Source: Trichoplax sp. H2 | Lineage: Eukaryota > Placozoa > Uniplacotomia > Trichoplacea | Assembly: GCA_003344405.1 (NCBI GenBank) | Contig: NOWV01000087.1 | Coordinates: forward strand, 62,001 to 126,000 | DNA length: 64,000 nucleotides | Direction of reading: 5' to 3' | Shown: positions 1 to 13,404 of the stretch, piece after piece | Layout of the letters: every line of letters begins with the position of its first letter | How positions within the stretch are numbered: the stretch's first letter is position 1 | Made by a program: the position numbers and the translations under genes | The notes under the pieces: generated by a model | The model's database searches: none | Seen by the model: only the letters and a program-made list of their open reading frames with translations | What the model was told of the DNA's origin: nothing

Positions 1-385
1 TTAATGTCCTATAATTTAAATTAACAGTTTTAATCCAATCATATTGTTGCCTATCTTGTCATCGATAACAATCGACAATAATATTTTTTAAATATCCATT
101 TACTTCTCGAAAGCCTCCATAAATTTATCGAAAAGTTCAGCTTCTTGACCTGAAAACAATAACTAACTTGGTATCATTATAGAGCGTTATCATATACTTT
201 AACGCCCTATATTTTAAATTTACAGTTTCAATTTTAAAGAATATCATAATCATATGACCCAATGTTATCTTGTCGTCATTGATAATAATTCATCAACAAT
301 AACATTTTTATCTATTTATCTATCTATTTCTCGAATCTTCCATAAATTCATCGAATAGTTCAGCGCCTTAACTTGAAAATTATAG
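1..385. repeat. Degenerate tandem duplication, two units of about 170 bp
   Basis: Positions 1-170 and about 200-385 share the same order of blocks: a TTTAAATT run followed by ACAGTTT, then a segment around ATCTTGTC, then CAACAATAA, then TTCTCGAA followed by CCATAAATT, then ATCGAA and GTTCAGC. The copies differ by many substitutions and a few indels. The left unit may continue outside the window. Confidence 0.55.
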
Positions 386-1892
386 TTTTAATTTGAAATA
401 TGTTATCCGATACCAAGGGAAAAAATATAAAATTGTATTATATTCCACACAATGAATTCACAAGCATGCATGCAGTTATTAGATTATGCATATATATTAT
501 CAATCGTATGCATATGAATATACAGTACTTGGAGCGAAGCGGTAGTGATAATGTTAAAGGAAACAGTACAGTCCAATTGCAGTACACGAGGTATCGCGAG
601 TGAGGGTTTGTCTAGTAACTATACAGTACTTATTCGAATATAATATAGTACGTAGTGCAAAATAATCCTATTATTTTTCTATCATGTCTTGTTAAAAGGC
701 CTCGATAGAGGATGTTAATACTGTATAGAAATACATAACTTGACTAAAGTTATATAGAGAAATACGCAAACAGTGATTGAAATTGTTATCGCAGTATACT
801 AACAGACCATTGCAGTACATGTCAATTGAAACTTGGAAGTTACGTCATAACCAAACGTTATGCGTATACTGCTCAAATCCGTTAATTTCATGATCCAAAA
901 ATAGAGAATCGCTTATGTATAAAACATCAATTATGTCTCATTACCGTTTGTCTACCGATAATATTTTAGACTTGGTTGGTTGACAACATAATTAACGTTT
1001 ATTATTCATTAACTAGTAGAATATTACGCCAGTTTATTCTCGTTGTGTTTTGGAAGTTTCTAGACTCGATACTATCTTTTTGTACAGACTCATACTTTTT
1101 TATTTCTGTCTTCAATTTGAAGTAACATAACAGGAAAATTGCTTAGTTGCACCTGTACAATTCCATTGCCGTGTTTAATAAATACGCGTATATGTACAAG
1201 CGGTAATAAATAGATTTCGTCAGTAACTGTAAATTTTATAGCAATATTGCTACCAAAAAAAGTTAATATACAACTAGTGTGTTTCCATGGCTTAATTAAG
1301 ACTTTCATAAAAAACATTTTATAACTACAGTGTCATTTTTACTATGTAACCATAGTTATACTTGTCCTATTTTAAATCATGAAATCGTTTACGTAAGTTT
1401 CAGATAGCTTTATCGACAAGAGACATCTCGAAACAGCTTTACGCAACTCTGGTTGATATAATCTTACCGAAGCAATATTCGTTTGTTAATCTTAATATAT
1501 ATTTGGGCAAAACGAGAAACAAATTTCATTTAGATCTGAAAACGAGAGAAGTTCATCTCAATATCTTATAAACTTTTTTAGCTATGTGTGACAAATCAAG
1601 GATGTGCAATGCATTTTACAGTTTGTATCTACTAACATTATAATAATTCTAAAAAGACTAACGATATTCGGTCTATAGATGTGAACAGATAACTAGCAAA
1701 GTATTGTGCTCGTAGATACCATTAAATCCAATCTGACTTATAAGCTACTCTATGATAGTAATTAATGAAAATTATTATAAAATATATTTTCTTGTTGCTG
1801 CAAATTATTCGTTGAGAAATTAAATGTACGCATTTCTAGTAACACATTTACGTTTTCAGGACTATGAAAGGCACAAAAAAGTCTTAAATTTT
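1..1892. other. Intergenic DNA downstream of integrin beta A
   Basis: This AT-rich stretch lies beyond the stop codon of the minus-strand integrin gene. The open frames in it are short, have no recognisable motif and show no chain of splice-compatible exons. Apart from the duplicated block at its left end I see nothing coding in it. Confidence 0.5.
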
Positions 1893-4800
1893 TTATGTAT
1901 TTCTGTCAAAGTTTTTGTGATACATAGGATTCTTATAAGAAGTTGTGGCTCGAATATATACTGGATTTTCCTATCAGGATAGAAATGATTATTTTTCGCT
2001 TTAGTTTGTTAGACCAAATGTTGACAATAAATAATAACGTCATGTAAGAACTGAAAAGTTATGACAGAAAGGATGTATTTAAGGAAAGAAACAAGAACAT
2101 CTACGCTATGCTAAAATTCTAAACTTACCTGAATGCTGGCATTGACCCATATTTTCTTAGTAAATTTTTGATAGTCAATCTTATCCTAACATAACACAAG
2201 AAGAGTAGATCATCTTTATCAGCGTGTGTAAGAGAAATCATTCAATTTGGAATGTCTTATTACCTTTATAGTTACAGCTATTTTCCAAGCGATTAAACAA
2301 AGTATGCCGAACCCGACAATATTTACTATTATACTAACGATAAGGACCGACTGGCTGATAAATACAGGACAACCTAATAATAAAGTGTATAATAACAAAT
2401 TTAAATTATCCTTTAGTGATAATTTTACTCTTAAATAAAGTACCGCATACTGGGCAACTTACTAACGCTTGTGAGTAAATTTCTATTTGTTTCGCCTTCG
2501 ATAATAAACTTAAAGTAACAGGAACTATTGATGTCTTGCACATAGCAATACCATTCATCTAGCAATTAAAGAAGCATATTGAAATTAATATCTTTGATCG
2601 AATAGACAATAATCGGAGGCAAAAATTGCCTAAATAATTTCAAGAAGAATCTTTGACATAAATCAGAGCAACATAAATTTCTTCTATACAGTACTAGTTA
2701 TTGCGGTTAGTTGGATAGGGAATATTCTTCTATAAGATTGTAGTAACAGTAATGTAAGCAATACTTTCAGTACGACACTCACCTCTGGTATCTAACTCAG
2801 TCACATTAGTAATAGTAACATTGTTGCAGTAATCACTGCATACTGGTTGTTTGTGTAACCAACATGATAGACATTGCCCATGTACATCACATGCTGTCGG
2901 ACAGAACTACGTAATATAATTTGGTATGATATTAATACAAGCTGTTAAATCGAAATTTTTGAATAATTCAAATTCAGATAAGTTTTATGGCAAATACCAG
3001 GCATGATTGGCATGTTTTTCCGTTATATCCACTTTTTGGATGACAATCACAAGTACCACAGTTGCAATTACCTTTGCCATTACATATTTTCTATAAAATA
3101 CATTGTCAGCGAAATAAGAATACAAGACAATAGTAAATTTTAATGTTGCAATGTAATGGTGTATATTTCTACATTTGATTTTACCCTACTCTTTGGATCT
3201 ATACACTGAGCAATGGATAAGGTGCAACCACAGTCAATACCAGTCCAGCCATGGTTACATTTACATGTTCCACAGTCGCATCTTCCATGGCCTACAAAAC
3301 AAAATATTTATGTTTGCAGACACGAAGTAATTGTTATTTGCACAATATCATTTACGCCAGCAATATGCACCATTGAATTACTTTTAACTAATCTAGTAAT
3401 TATTTGCTAAGCAGCGTGGAGCTAATTTGCTAAGTTCTTTTAGTTTGAAAGTTTTGATTGGCAGATGACAAAGAATCAAAGTTTGCATACAAAAGGTGGA
3501 CTCAAGTTGAAGTAGAAGTATTTTATTACTACATAATATTCTAAGTTACTTAAAACAATGCAGTACTACTACATCATGCATTCGAATAGAACACAAAATT
3601 TTTAGTCGATCTGTCCGAAGCACAGTCATGCTATATAAATCATAAGTTAAATACGATGAAATTTTTCATGAGAAGTTACCGGAGCATAAATTGCCGTTTC
3701 TATCAGCAGGACACGTAAAGTTATCGCATTGACAGTACTTCCCATATATCAAGCCTCGGTCATCCTATAGTTTTATTCAAGTAACAATAAGTTCGCTGGT
3801 AAGCATTACTTACATTACGTAATCTAGGGCTTTCAATGACGCTTTTGTACAGTACAAGTCGTCCTATATTAGCACGAGATAGAATTTAAGCTCTACCAGT
3901 ACCTGGTTACATTGACATTGTTGACAAACACAGTGGCCTCTATAATTACAAGTACTATTATCTGTGCTAATAATATCGAAAATATAATATCACTACATAA
4001 ATAATCATGTAGTCTTTTAAATTTGTTAGTACGTGCTCACGATTTTATGATTAACAATATGCTATAAAATTCGATAACTATTAGCTATCGCCAATAAGAA
4101 AGTTAAATGCAACTTACACATCGCAATCGCGGACAGTATTAGATAAACTTGCATCGCATTCACAGAAATCTCCGGATCTAGCATGACGACGAAATAGATG
4201 ATCTCATTACTTGAAGCTATAGCATAACGAATAAGCCTACACCGACCTTCCACGGTTACAATTGCATTGACCACAACGTAGTGTACCATTATATGAGCAT
4301 TTTTCGCTGACAGTTGTCTATGAGATCGAATAATTGAAGATTTAATTGTAATAATTGAAAAGATAATAGTTACATGATATAAAATCGTGTAATCCTCTTA
4401 CATTTTGTAATAATTGAAAGATAATAGTTACATAATATAAAACCGTGTAATCCTCTTACATTTCTAGTACAACCACACCGACATAGATGTTCTATTTCCA
4501 CAACTAAGTCTCCAACACCAACAACATGGACATTTATTCTAAATTCAACAATTAACATACTATTAGCAGTGGTTTTACATTGCAATTATTATTGTTACAT
4601 TAGATCAAATGAGCTGAAATAGATCTCAAGGTTCCATAAGCGAAAATTCAGAAAAAGTAGGATCACATTATTTTAGTATCTTAACTGGTATTATGCCAGA
4701 CTTACTCATACGAAATATTTTCTGTCTTAGGACACTTTATTGCCTCAATGGTTACGTTGAATGTGGTCTTAAGCGATTAAAAGTTTTAGTTGTTGTATAT

Positions 4801-7800
4801 TATTTAATTTTATAAATTGAAAAGATCTGTAATTGCTTACAATCATGTTTTCTGTTAAGTTCAGACAAGTATTAATCGGCTTAAATTGGCCATCCCTACG
4901 TGATTGAAACATTCCATTTAATCGAAAATTGAAGTTCTTTCCATAAGCTTCGTACTGAAATTAGTAACTTATCGGCAATTACAGCAATATACAGCTATAA
5001 AATCTAAGAATAACGTAAAGGTATTTATATCTCACTTGGTACAATTTGAATAGTATTGAAATTTCAATAAATCTGTTGGGTCGTTATATAACTCTATTGT
5101 AGTAGACACGGCCTGTAAGATAATTATAAATTAATGAGAATATAGTCATATCAGAGAACAAAATTAGCTAGTTTTTATAATGATTCAGATGCGAGAGTTA
5201 ATTATTTTCGTAGTCTTGTCTTTCCAAATTTCTTTCCTTACATCATAACTTGAGTTAATTAAACCAAGAATATTACTCGATTCAGCTTCTAAATGTCCCA
5301 ACCATCCCATTACTCCTTGTAAATTATCTAATAGTTCCTGTATTTCCCAAAGCCAAGATATAATTTAGAATGTCTATAGTACATATATTCACATACTATG
5401 TAAAGTATATCATACGTCGTGGTAATGCTTTAGTTATACCAAAGATTACCTTTGAAATATATGTAAACTGTCAAGCTCTTAACTGAGTTTCAGACAAGAA
5501 CTGTAACTTAAAAGGGATATTGATCTTTTTTCGAAATTTAATTGTATGATAATACCTAATTAAGCTAAAAATCTATAATTATATCACTTAATATCAAACG
5601 CTACTATCGATCTACTTAAAAGTTATAGTAGTTAATAGTAAAATACCAGTATACTCCAATTATATGAACACTGACCGTAGTCTTAACGTTGTATATTAAA
5701 ACATCTTGATTTAGCTATACAAGCCGCAATGTAACATTTTACGTTGAATAATTTAAATTTTGTTAAGGTGACTTACAGCAAATGCACCGTACGATTGATA
5801 TCGATTTCTAATTAGAAATACAGGTATAATTCGGTTCTCTCTTAATTTCTCTTTTAACTGACCAATGGAAGGATAATCCTGTAACGTATATAAATATACA
5901 GAATATAAAATCTAATAATTTACAACATGCAACGGGCAATGGCTTCATCAAATCTTCATATTCTCAATATATCTCAATATGTGCTAAAATTTACCATTAC
6001 TGTTTCTGTTTCATGTTCTCCATGTTCGCTTAGATGACATTTAGCGTCATTTGGAATAACCAATCCTGCTAACTAGATTATAATTTAAACGACATATGTC
6101 ATGAAACCGTTCAAAAAAGTCGGTAACATTAATTAACAATACCAAATACCATATATAACAGTACGAACTGTATAATTTTCTCTCATATTACAAATTAATT
6201 AGAGTACGTAACAGTTATTAGGTGCTTCATTCAAAATTTATAGAGTACATGTTACAAGAAATGATCACCTTGCCATCGCCAGCATAATGGAAATCAGCAT
6301 CTGATGCATAAACAACGATATGTCGGGCATATGGTCGCCAATTTATTATCTGATACAGTATTATATACGTAAATATATAATCTTTAAGCCCGTTGCGAAA
6401 ATTGGATTGTCGAATAACATATAACAATCTATGAGTATTTCGGAGTTACGATTATTTTGTACTTCATTACAAACGGAAAGTTGCAAAAGGGCGTCTAGGC
6501 CTGATTCAGGAGCATCCAGATTACTGGATACCATTTGAGCGTTGACAATCTCCTGTTATATTACAAGAGAATGCGAATATAAAAGGCAATATACGTATAC
6601 ATGTATCTATATTTATTGACAATTGAGATAGAAATAAACGCTAAATGTAAGTAATTTACTACCTGAAAACTAGTCATGTTATTGGTAAGCGATAAATTGT
6701 TCCTGAATGAATAAGGTCGAATACATTGGAGAGGTTCCTTTTCACCATCATTGCAAGGATTAACCAATCTAATAATACGTACAACATACTAGCCGATCAT
6801 GAAGACATAAACTTGCATATGCATTGCATAAAATTTACGCAAATATCGAATTGTCGCTGCAGTAACAATCGGTCATTTAATTTTTCTGGTCTTATTAAAA
6901 GCATACAAAGTCATATAGAGTGCCTCATTTCTGATCTGGTCCTGGCTACAAGAATGCTAATTTAATACAAAAAACTGTAAAATAGTGTAGTGTTCAACAC
7001 CAAATCAGCAGCCTGTTGTTAAATTTTCATCTAAACGGGAATAACTAGCAATGCTCTATCGCAGTGTAGGTAACACTCTCACATGGTAAGGATTATTCAA
7101 GAGTTTGTTACATATTTAGTGTTTGTGAATTTGAGGGGATAATAACCTCAATGGCGCAACTATTAATTGCAGATTTTACTACCTTAAGGATATTTTTAAC
7201 TGAAAAAATATTTCAAGCAGAGTAAAGGATATATGTACGACTGGGGAGTACTCACTCATAATGGTGTAACTTTATTATTGATTACTTACTTCTCTTTAGC
7301 TTGTAACCGAAACGGCGAAACAAATTTATCAACAAATGTTCCAAATCCCCACCTTGTATCCCTAGATAATTTTTTCATTTCGAGAGCTATACCCACACAG
7401 ATATCAAGAACCAGAAGTATTTTAGAAGAAATATCATTTAAAATCCATGTAAAAATATATTAAGTTGTACGTCAGGTAAAGGTTTAGACACTTTCATCTA
7501 TGCAACAGAGGCTGTTCAATGATAGAAGCGAAAGTGAACCCTTTTAATAATCTAAACCAATACCTAAGGTAATGGCTCGCTTTTTCAGCATATCTAGATC
7601 ACCATACATTGATCGCGATATATCGTATAGAAAGTACATATCGACAGGGCTCCGTTGGGTAGACACAATATTGAAGCTGATTTGTACTGGTTGGCCTGTA
7701 AATTAACAAAAATAGTAAGATGATGAGGTTAAAAGAGTTCAGTACACTACTAAAAGGCTTCTAAAACAATATGTAGAAAGAGTATAACAATTCCATTGAA

Positions 7801-9218
7801 GTACTACATGCTACTGCAAATGAATTAGAACCTGTACACTTGATCTGCATACAATGCAAGTGAGGCTAAGCAGCTGTTGCTAATAGTATCTAAATTCAAA
7901 CATTACTGTTATTTATTTCAATGTGGGATTTATGCCAAAGCATCGTATACGTTACTTTGGGTAATTGTACATCAAAGCCTTCTCAACGTGTCCAATTTGA
8001 TATTGTTAATTATAATTAACAGCTAATAAGCGAGTTTATTTCACTGGTATTATCGGATGCAGTTAACTTACCTGTTCGAAGCTTAACATTAAACCGGGGT
8101 AGTTGTAATACTGAATCCGTAAAATTATTCAGTAAGATCTGCAATACGCGTATGCATGATATTAAAATAAGACATTAACACCATATTTACCAGGTTATTT
8201 TGCAATCGATCAATCTTCCTCTTCTTTTCGTATTAGAATATAAAAATGGTGACTTACAGAATCAAGATCATCGTCAACGTCAGTTCTATTTACTAAGGAA
8301 GACTGAGGATTGACAATATCTTCACAGCCCTGAACTTCATGATTATCTGCAGCATCGCAACGATAGAGATTTTCTCCTTCATATTTCTGTGATAATGATG
8401 AGATCAAACAGGTTAATGATTCGATTCTTGTAGATATTTTTATACAACGAAATTATGTCGAGAAGTAGCCTCTGTAATAGACTGCTACTGCAGTAGGATT
8501 GATAGCTTCGATATTTGAAAATTTATTACTAAAATAGCAGTAGAAGCCAATAATTACTTAGGTATGCTGTTTTAAATGAAGTTTTTTCAAGAAACATGCA
8601 AATTAGTATTTTAAATGCGCCTTTTGCTAACATGAGGTAGTCTATAGAATTTGAATGTTGATGAAAATGCATTAAATTGAACGTTCTGGCAAAATATCTT
8701 TAGTAAATTGGCTTTTTTAAACGTCTGTATTATTCTGATACTTTGGCTTCTACTTCAGATACGCCCATAAATCATTTATAACACAGGAACATGCTGCAAC
8801 ACTCTTATGTTCATAGTCAACAATATTCCTTCAAAACTTACTACCATGCTTGAACATTGATACAGCACTAAATAAAGTACGACAATGGGGTTTACTACTG
8901 CATCATTACGTTGGCAAATGTTGAGTAAAATCGTATTTTAATGAACTCAAGGGAAGATTTGAAAAAGCTATAAAGTTAAAATAATTATGGCTTAATAATC
9001 CATTTTACGTGTACTTTCTGTCTTGAATAGTAGAAAAATCTTTCCTTTTGGGATCTTTGGAAATTACTTACAAAGTCGGCGCACCATGCACATTCCGGAT
9101 TAGCAATACATACTTCACATGCCTTTAACGGCTGGCAAGGATTAGGAGGATCAATAACGGCCACTACGAGTAGATATGCTAATATTAAAAAGACTCGAAC
9201 GTTTATAGCAATCATCAT
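1893..9218 (-). CDS. Integrin beta subunit A
   Basis: Single-pass cell-adhesion receptor chain; integrin beta pairs with an alpha chain and links matrix to actin. I read 26 exons, in order 9218-9072, 8386-8258, 8138-8072, 7695-7564, 7386-7290, 6768-6663, 6552-6463, 6349-6269, 6072-6001, 5878-5777, 5337-5242, about 5112-5036, 4954-4841, 4767-4706, 4559-4460, 4317-4247, 4177-4118, 3966-3903, 3764-3680, 3291-3185, 3090-2998, 2906-2783, 2558-2463, 2373-2264, 2185-2129, 1970-1893, giving about 805 residues. Visible: signal peptide MMIAINVRVFLILAYLL, PSI domain (CEVCIANPECAWCADF), beta-I domain with MIDAS DISRS near residue 139, cysteine-rich EGF repeats, one membrane segment near 732-755, and a tail with KIDYQKF plus NPVY and NPMY motifs. 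An in-frame ATG at 9272 is an alternative start. The junction 5036/4954 does not keep frame with a canonical GT-AG intron. The ADMIDAS position reads YGD where KDD is usual. Confidence 0.9.
4348..4463. repeat. 57-58 bp tandem duplication copying a splice donor
   Basis: Positions 4348-4405 and 4407-4463 are near-identical direct copies, inside and at the edge of an integrin A intron. The right copy covers the end of the exon coding CRCGCTRN and its donor (minus-strand GTAAGA). The left copy repeats the same donor context within the intron. Confidence 0.75.
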
Positions 9219-11690
9219 CACAAATCGATCAAGACGACAGTCAGAAGTAACAAGGATACCGCAATTATTCATTCTAAAAAGCAAATCCATGATAGAGAGA
9301 AACAGTCTAATTCCCTTACCTACAGCTGAAATTCTGATAGTCAGTAGGCAAAGCAAATAAATTGATTTCATTTGAAATCAGCGAATGGCTTGAGAAGTTA
9401 CTTGTTTTTAATATCAATAAAATTGAGAAGGAACGTCGCCCACATAACAAGACCAAAGGAAAAAAATCAACAAATATACCCGTACTGCATCGGCTAATAT
9501 CGTACGTCGTAGGAGGTGAACGTTATTAAAATTGAATTTCGTTCAAGCTTTCTTTGCTACCAAAGATTGTGAATGGTTTAAGTTTAGTCGTTGTCTAAAT
9601 CAATTCCTACAATCAATGTTGTATTGTAGTCTACTTTTGAACATTTATGATCGACCTTGTCTAAGAATAAATCTTGTTTTCATTTAAATGGAGTATGATA
9701 GCCCTGTTTGAAATCAACCAATGGAATCAGTTCATACCGTATGTGGTCGTATAGCTATCCAAGTCATGAATTGAATTGGGCTAATTATGATTAGATAAGG
9801 GAAAAAATGTCCTTCAACGTCATTTTAAACTTTAAATAGATACGAATCATGCCAATCGTAGAATTATTTCTTTTTTTACTGTTAGTATATTAGATATTTC
9901 TTTGCAGTGAATACCTAGAAGTCATGCAGATTCAAGACGGTATTTACGGCAACTGTTTCTTTCCTTGTAAAGTGGGAGAAAAATTAGTTGGTGCAGGACA
10001 CTGTTGAAATAATTCGTTTATTTATTTAATTAATGTACTTTACTGGATCATTTCGAAACCAACGTTCATTCTTAATTAACATTAACATTATTTTTGCCCT
10101 ACCATCTACAGTACTCGTATAACTTATCTGCTTTCACACCACGCCCATGATTAGCAGCGTAAATATATTTTGTTGGATTATCGAATAGCTTTATCGCAAT
10201 TTTCTTTCTTTCTGACAATTAGAACATAGCCGTTATCTCACGAGCAAAATTTTAAAAAATAAATAAACCAATTCTAAGTAAATTATTATTTATTGAACCG
10301 TTCAAACTAAAATTAATTAAATTATTGATTGACTCCTTAACGTTTAGGATGTCATAGAAAGCCACAAATTATCCAGAGACTTTTAATAAGAGAAATTCTC
10401 GCTCTTACAAGTCCCCGATATTATTTCCCTTTTCTACTTTATCAGGTGTAGGATATTGAATGGGATCACGATAGTTTGAATTCATAGGCATGAAGGTCTT
10501 TTACACTTATATATCATTCAAACTGTTATTTTTTACTCGATGTTCTACGAAATGCTTGTGTAGCTGCAGTGAAATGGATTTGTTACCGTATCAGTTCACA
10601 TCATGTTGCTTCTCTTCAGTCTGTAGTCTACAGTAGTAGTAGTAATTCAATGACAAAATAAAGTTCACCGGAATCATTCATTGCAATATGATTGGACTCG
10701 TTGCGGTAGTCTTCAATCAATCGTATCATTGATCAATGTTGTTATTAAGGCATTTAAGGAGTTGATATAGTAGACACTTTTTAGCGTCTACTGTAGTGGA
10801 ATGGTTAGGATTACTGTAATCACTTGATGGTTAGCTCGAATGAAATTAGTTTTATCATTCTATCCAGTGGCGTTACTATTTGTTTCCATTTGACTAATGA
10901 AATCGATTGATTCCTTCTTGCATTTTAACTGCGTGCGACTTTAAACTACCTAACAATAGTTTAAAAGTTGTTTGTTGGTGATAATATCTAAGTTGACAAA
11001 TGGATCTACTCATGGTCTAGGCTGGTATTATTAATTATTATTATTAACTTAAGTTAAATACAGTATTGAGTCAATAGAGGTACTGTCGTTACAATTAGCT
11101 AGATTTCCCTTCAGTAGAACTCAGCTTAAAAAGAAAGAATTGTTTATCAAAACGGAAGGCTACTTAACTCAAATCTTTCTTTAATTAATTATATATCAAT
11201 TCATGAAGTATTTTATCATTTGTACACCACGTACATGGCTCCGAATGATATGTTGCCTTGCAGGTTGATGACTAAATTAATTCAAAATATGAAGTAATAA
11301 AATTAGTATCGATCATTTTCCAAGCAGCCAAATAACTAAAGTGTACAGTGCAGTCAATTTTGCACCGAAAGAAAATCGCAATCTTATATACTCGTATGGT
11401 TAGTCCCTCCCTAAACTAGCTTAGAAAAACTGATAATACCAGGAATTTACTACTATTGGAATATGAATTCCATGTAGGAAATTTCTGAATTAAATGGGGA
11501 ATTAGCAGTTTATTTTCGCATCGACAAACCATTGCGGATGTTTAAATCCACCTCTGCGTCATAATCAGGTCCGTAGATTCACCTCTATGATCATGAGTGG
11601 CGGAGTGAAGACGTGGAACCCGGTGGAGGTCTTCAGACCATTCGTAGTATCCTGCATTTTCTCTAGACTGCAATTACTAGTAGCTATTGA
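9219..11690. other. Intergenic DNA upstream of integrin A
   Basis: About 2.5 kb of AT-rich DNA between the integrin A start and the repeat array. No long open frame, recognisable exon or RNA gene was found. It could contain an intron or a non-coding 5-prime exon of integrin A, because a polypyrimidine-AG acceptor lies just upstream of 9272 on the minus strand. Confidence 0.4.
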
Positions 11691-12215
11691 AATGGAATTG
11701 TAGCATTAGCAAAGCTTATTTCACCCTGACTGCAATCAGTTCGAGCTCGCAATAAGTTAGCTGTATGTAATGATTAAAACCTCCATTTCTTCATTGAGAG
11801 AGTCATGATCATAGGGGTCAATCAAGCATTAGGTCGCTCCATTTTCTCTACGTTACACTGATAGGCTAGTAACTGTTAAAATGGAATCCTGGCACGAGCA
11901 AAGGCTATGTTGATTGCAATCAGCTAGTGCTGATAATAAGTTGGCTGCATGCAATGATGTAAGCCTCCATTTTTTTCACCGCGTTTAAAGCCATGATCAT
12001 AGAGGCAAACCGATAGATAGGATTAACGCAGCACTCAAGGAGTTGGTAACCCGTTACTGAATGCTGCACATTTATGGATTACAGGACAAAAATCTGGTAG
12101 TCCGTGGCTGATTGCAATCAGTTTGTGCTGGTATCAAGTTAGTTGTATGCAATGATTTAAATATTTTTATTTCTTCACTGTGCTAGTCATGATCATAAAG
12201 GCAAATCGATGGACA
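11690..12215. repeat. Tandem array of three ~180-200 bp units with palindromes
   Basis: Three degenerate units are anchored by a TGAYTGCAATCA block at 11727, 11911 and 12109 (spacings 184 and 198). Each is followed by AATAAGTTRGCTG or a variant, TGYAATGAT, a C/T-rich stretch and a block ending CATGATCATA. The third unit contains a perfect 14-nt palindrome, CTGATTGCAATCAG, at 12108-12121. A partial relative may lie at 11560-11600. No coding potential is evident. Confidence 0.7.
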
Positions 12216-12317
12216 TGTTGGTGCAAAGTATAAATTTTCCTTCGTTATTTTTTTCATTTGAATATCAATCTTCAGTCTATCCATGATATCGATTAAAAAA
12301 AAGAAAAATAGGAGCCA

Positions 12318-12640
12318 TTGGATATCGTAGTGACGTCACTCGTCATCGTGTTACGTTGCTTGATGCTGGCCCTATCACTGTCTGTACAGTACAGCACTGT
12401 ACAGTACTGTACTGCATTGTCAGAGTGGAGTGCACTGTGCCCACTGTGCAGTACGGTGACCGAGAAGTCGAGACATCCTACTGTGTGTGTGACGCGCTCT
12501 GCAGGTTGCGCCCGCTCAATAATAGATCAAGAAAAATTCCTAGACGTTTTATCCATTTCTCTACCACCACACCTGACCAAGAATGACAACAACAGCGGGA
12601 GTTCGCTTCAACACTGCAAACACGTGCACGAGGTTGATTG
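12318..12640. promoter_or_regulatory. GC-richer segment with CRE and GTACT repeats (candidate promoter)
   Basis: The local base composition is clearly richer in G+C than the surroundings. It contains AGTGACGTCACT at 12329-12340, a perfect palindrome around the CREB/ATF consensus TGACGTCA, and a GTACT/AGTAC cluster at about 12386-12420. By analogy with the other clusters in the window it may be a promoter, perhaps of integrin A through a distant 5-prime exon, but no exon connecting them was established. Confidence 0.4.
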
Positions 12641-13404
12641 TGTAATGTGTATGAAGCAACGACCATTCATTGATGCACTTCGTCATCGTCTTTCTTATAT
12701 TATGGTCTGCTAAATCTCATTTTAGTAGTCCATGGTTGTGTTTGCCGTGATTGCAGTCGACAACGAGCTGCAGTTAAAATCAATGGATGATTATTAATCC
12801 ATACAAGGTATCGTTTCCTTGTTTGTACAGTGCTTACTGCAATGATTAATGGGTGGTTTCACAATCAAGTAGGATATGAAAGATTTTGAGAGGATTAAAA
12901 TCTTAGGCCTGAGTCACCTGATTGTACAGTACAGAAAGAAATCCCCCCAAAAGTCAGAATGATAGAAGGGGTACTAATTGAGACTATTATTGTATCATGA
13001 AGTTGCAATAAGTTCATTGCAGACTACGGTTGGTAATAGTATCAACTACGAGATATGCATGCAACTAGTCGTCTATGGTAATAGAAAGCGAGGGAATGTT
13101 GTTGTTCAAAAGTTAATTTTCAATATTACATGTCTACGTTAAATGGAGAAAGAAGGAAGGATTTGCCTACTAGACCCATTGACCTCCAATGGATGGACAT
13201 ATTTACTGTTGATTAATTCATTTTAATTCTAGCGTGCAGTACAGTACGTGCTCGTAGTGCAGTAACAAGTTCATTTTCACAGTATTAGCATGTTCACATC
13301 TTGTCAGACTGGCCATCCAATGGATACGTTCCCTTCAATAAAGGACTAGGCGATCCATTTATACTTCCAATAGAGTAACATCAATCAAAGTGAAAAAAAA
13401 TCAT

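Noticed and set aside
9219-9371. Upstream extension of integrin A to an ATG at 9371
   Set aside because: The ATG at 9218 starts a classic signal peptide directly before the PSI domain, and a splice acceptor pattern lies between the two ATGs, so the longer N-terminus is probably intron or untranslated sequence.
12318-12713. Plus-strand open frame of 131 codons in the G+C-rich island
   Set aside because: It runs through the GTACT cluster, three overlapping frames are open at once on both strands, and the product has no domain-like pattern. G+C enrichment removes stop codons here by chance.
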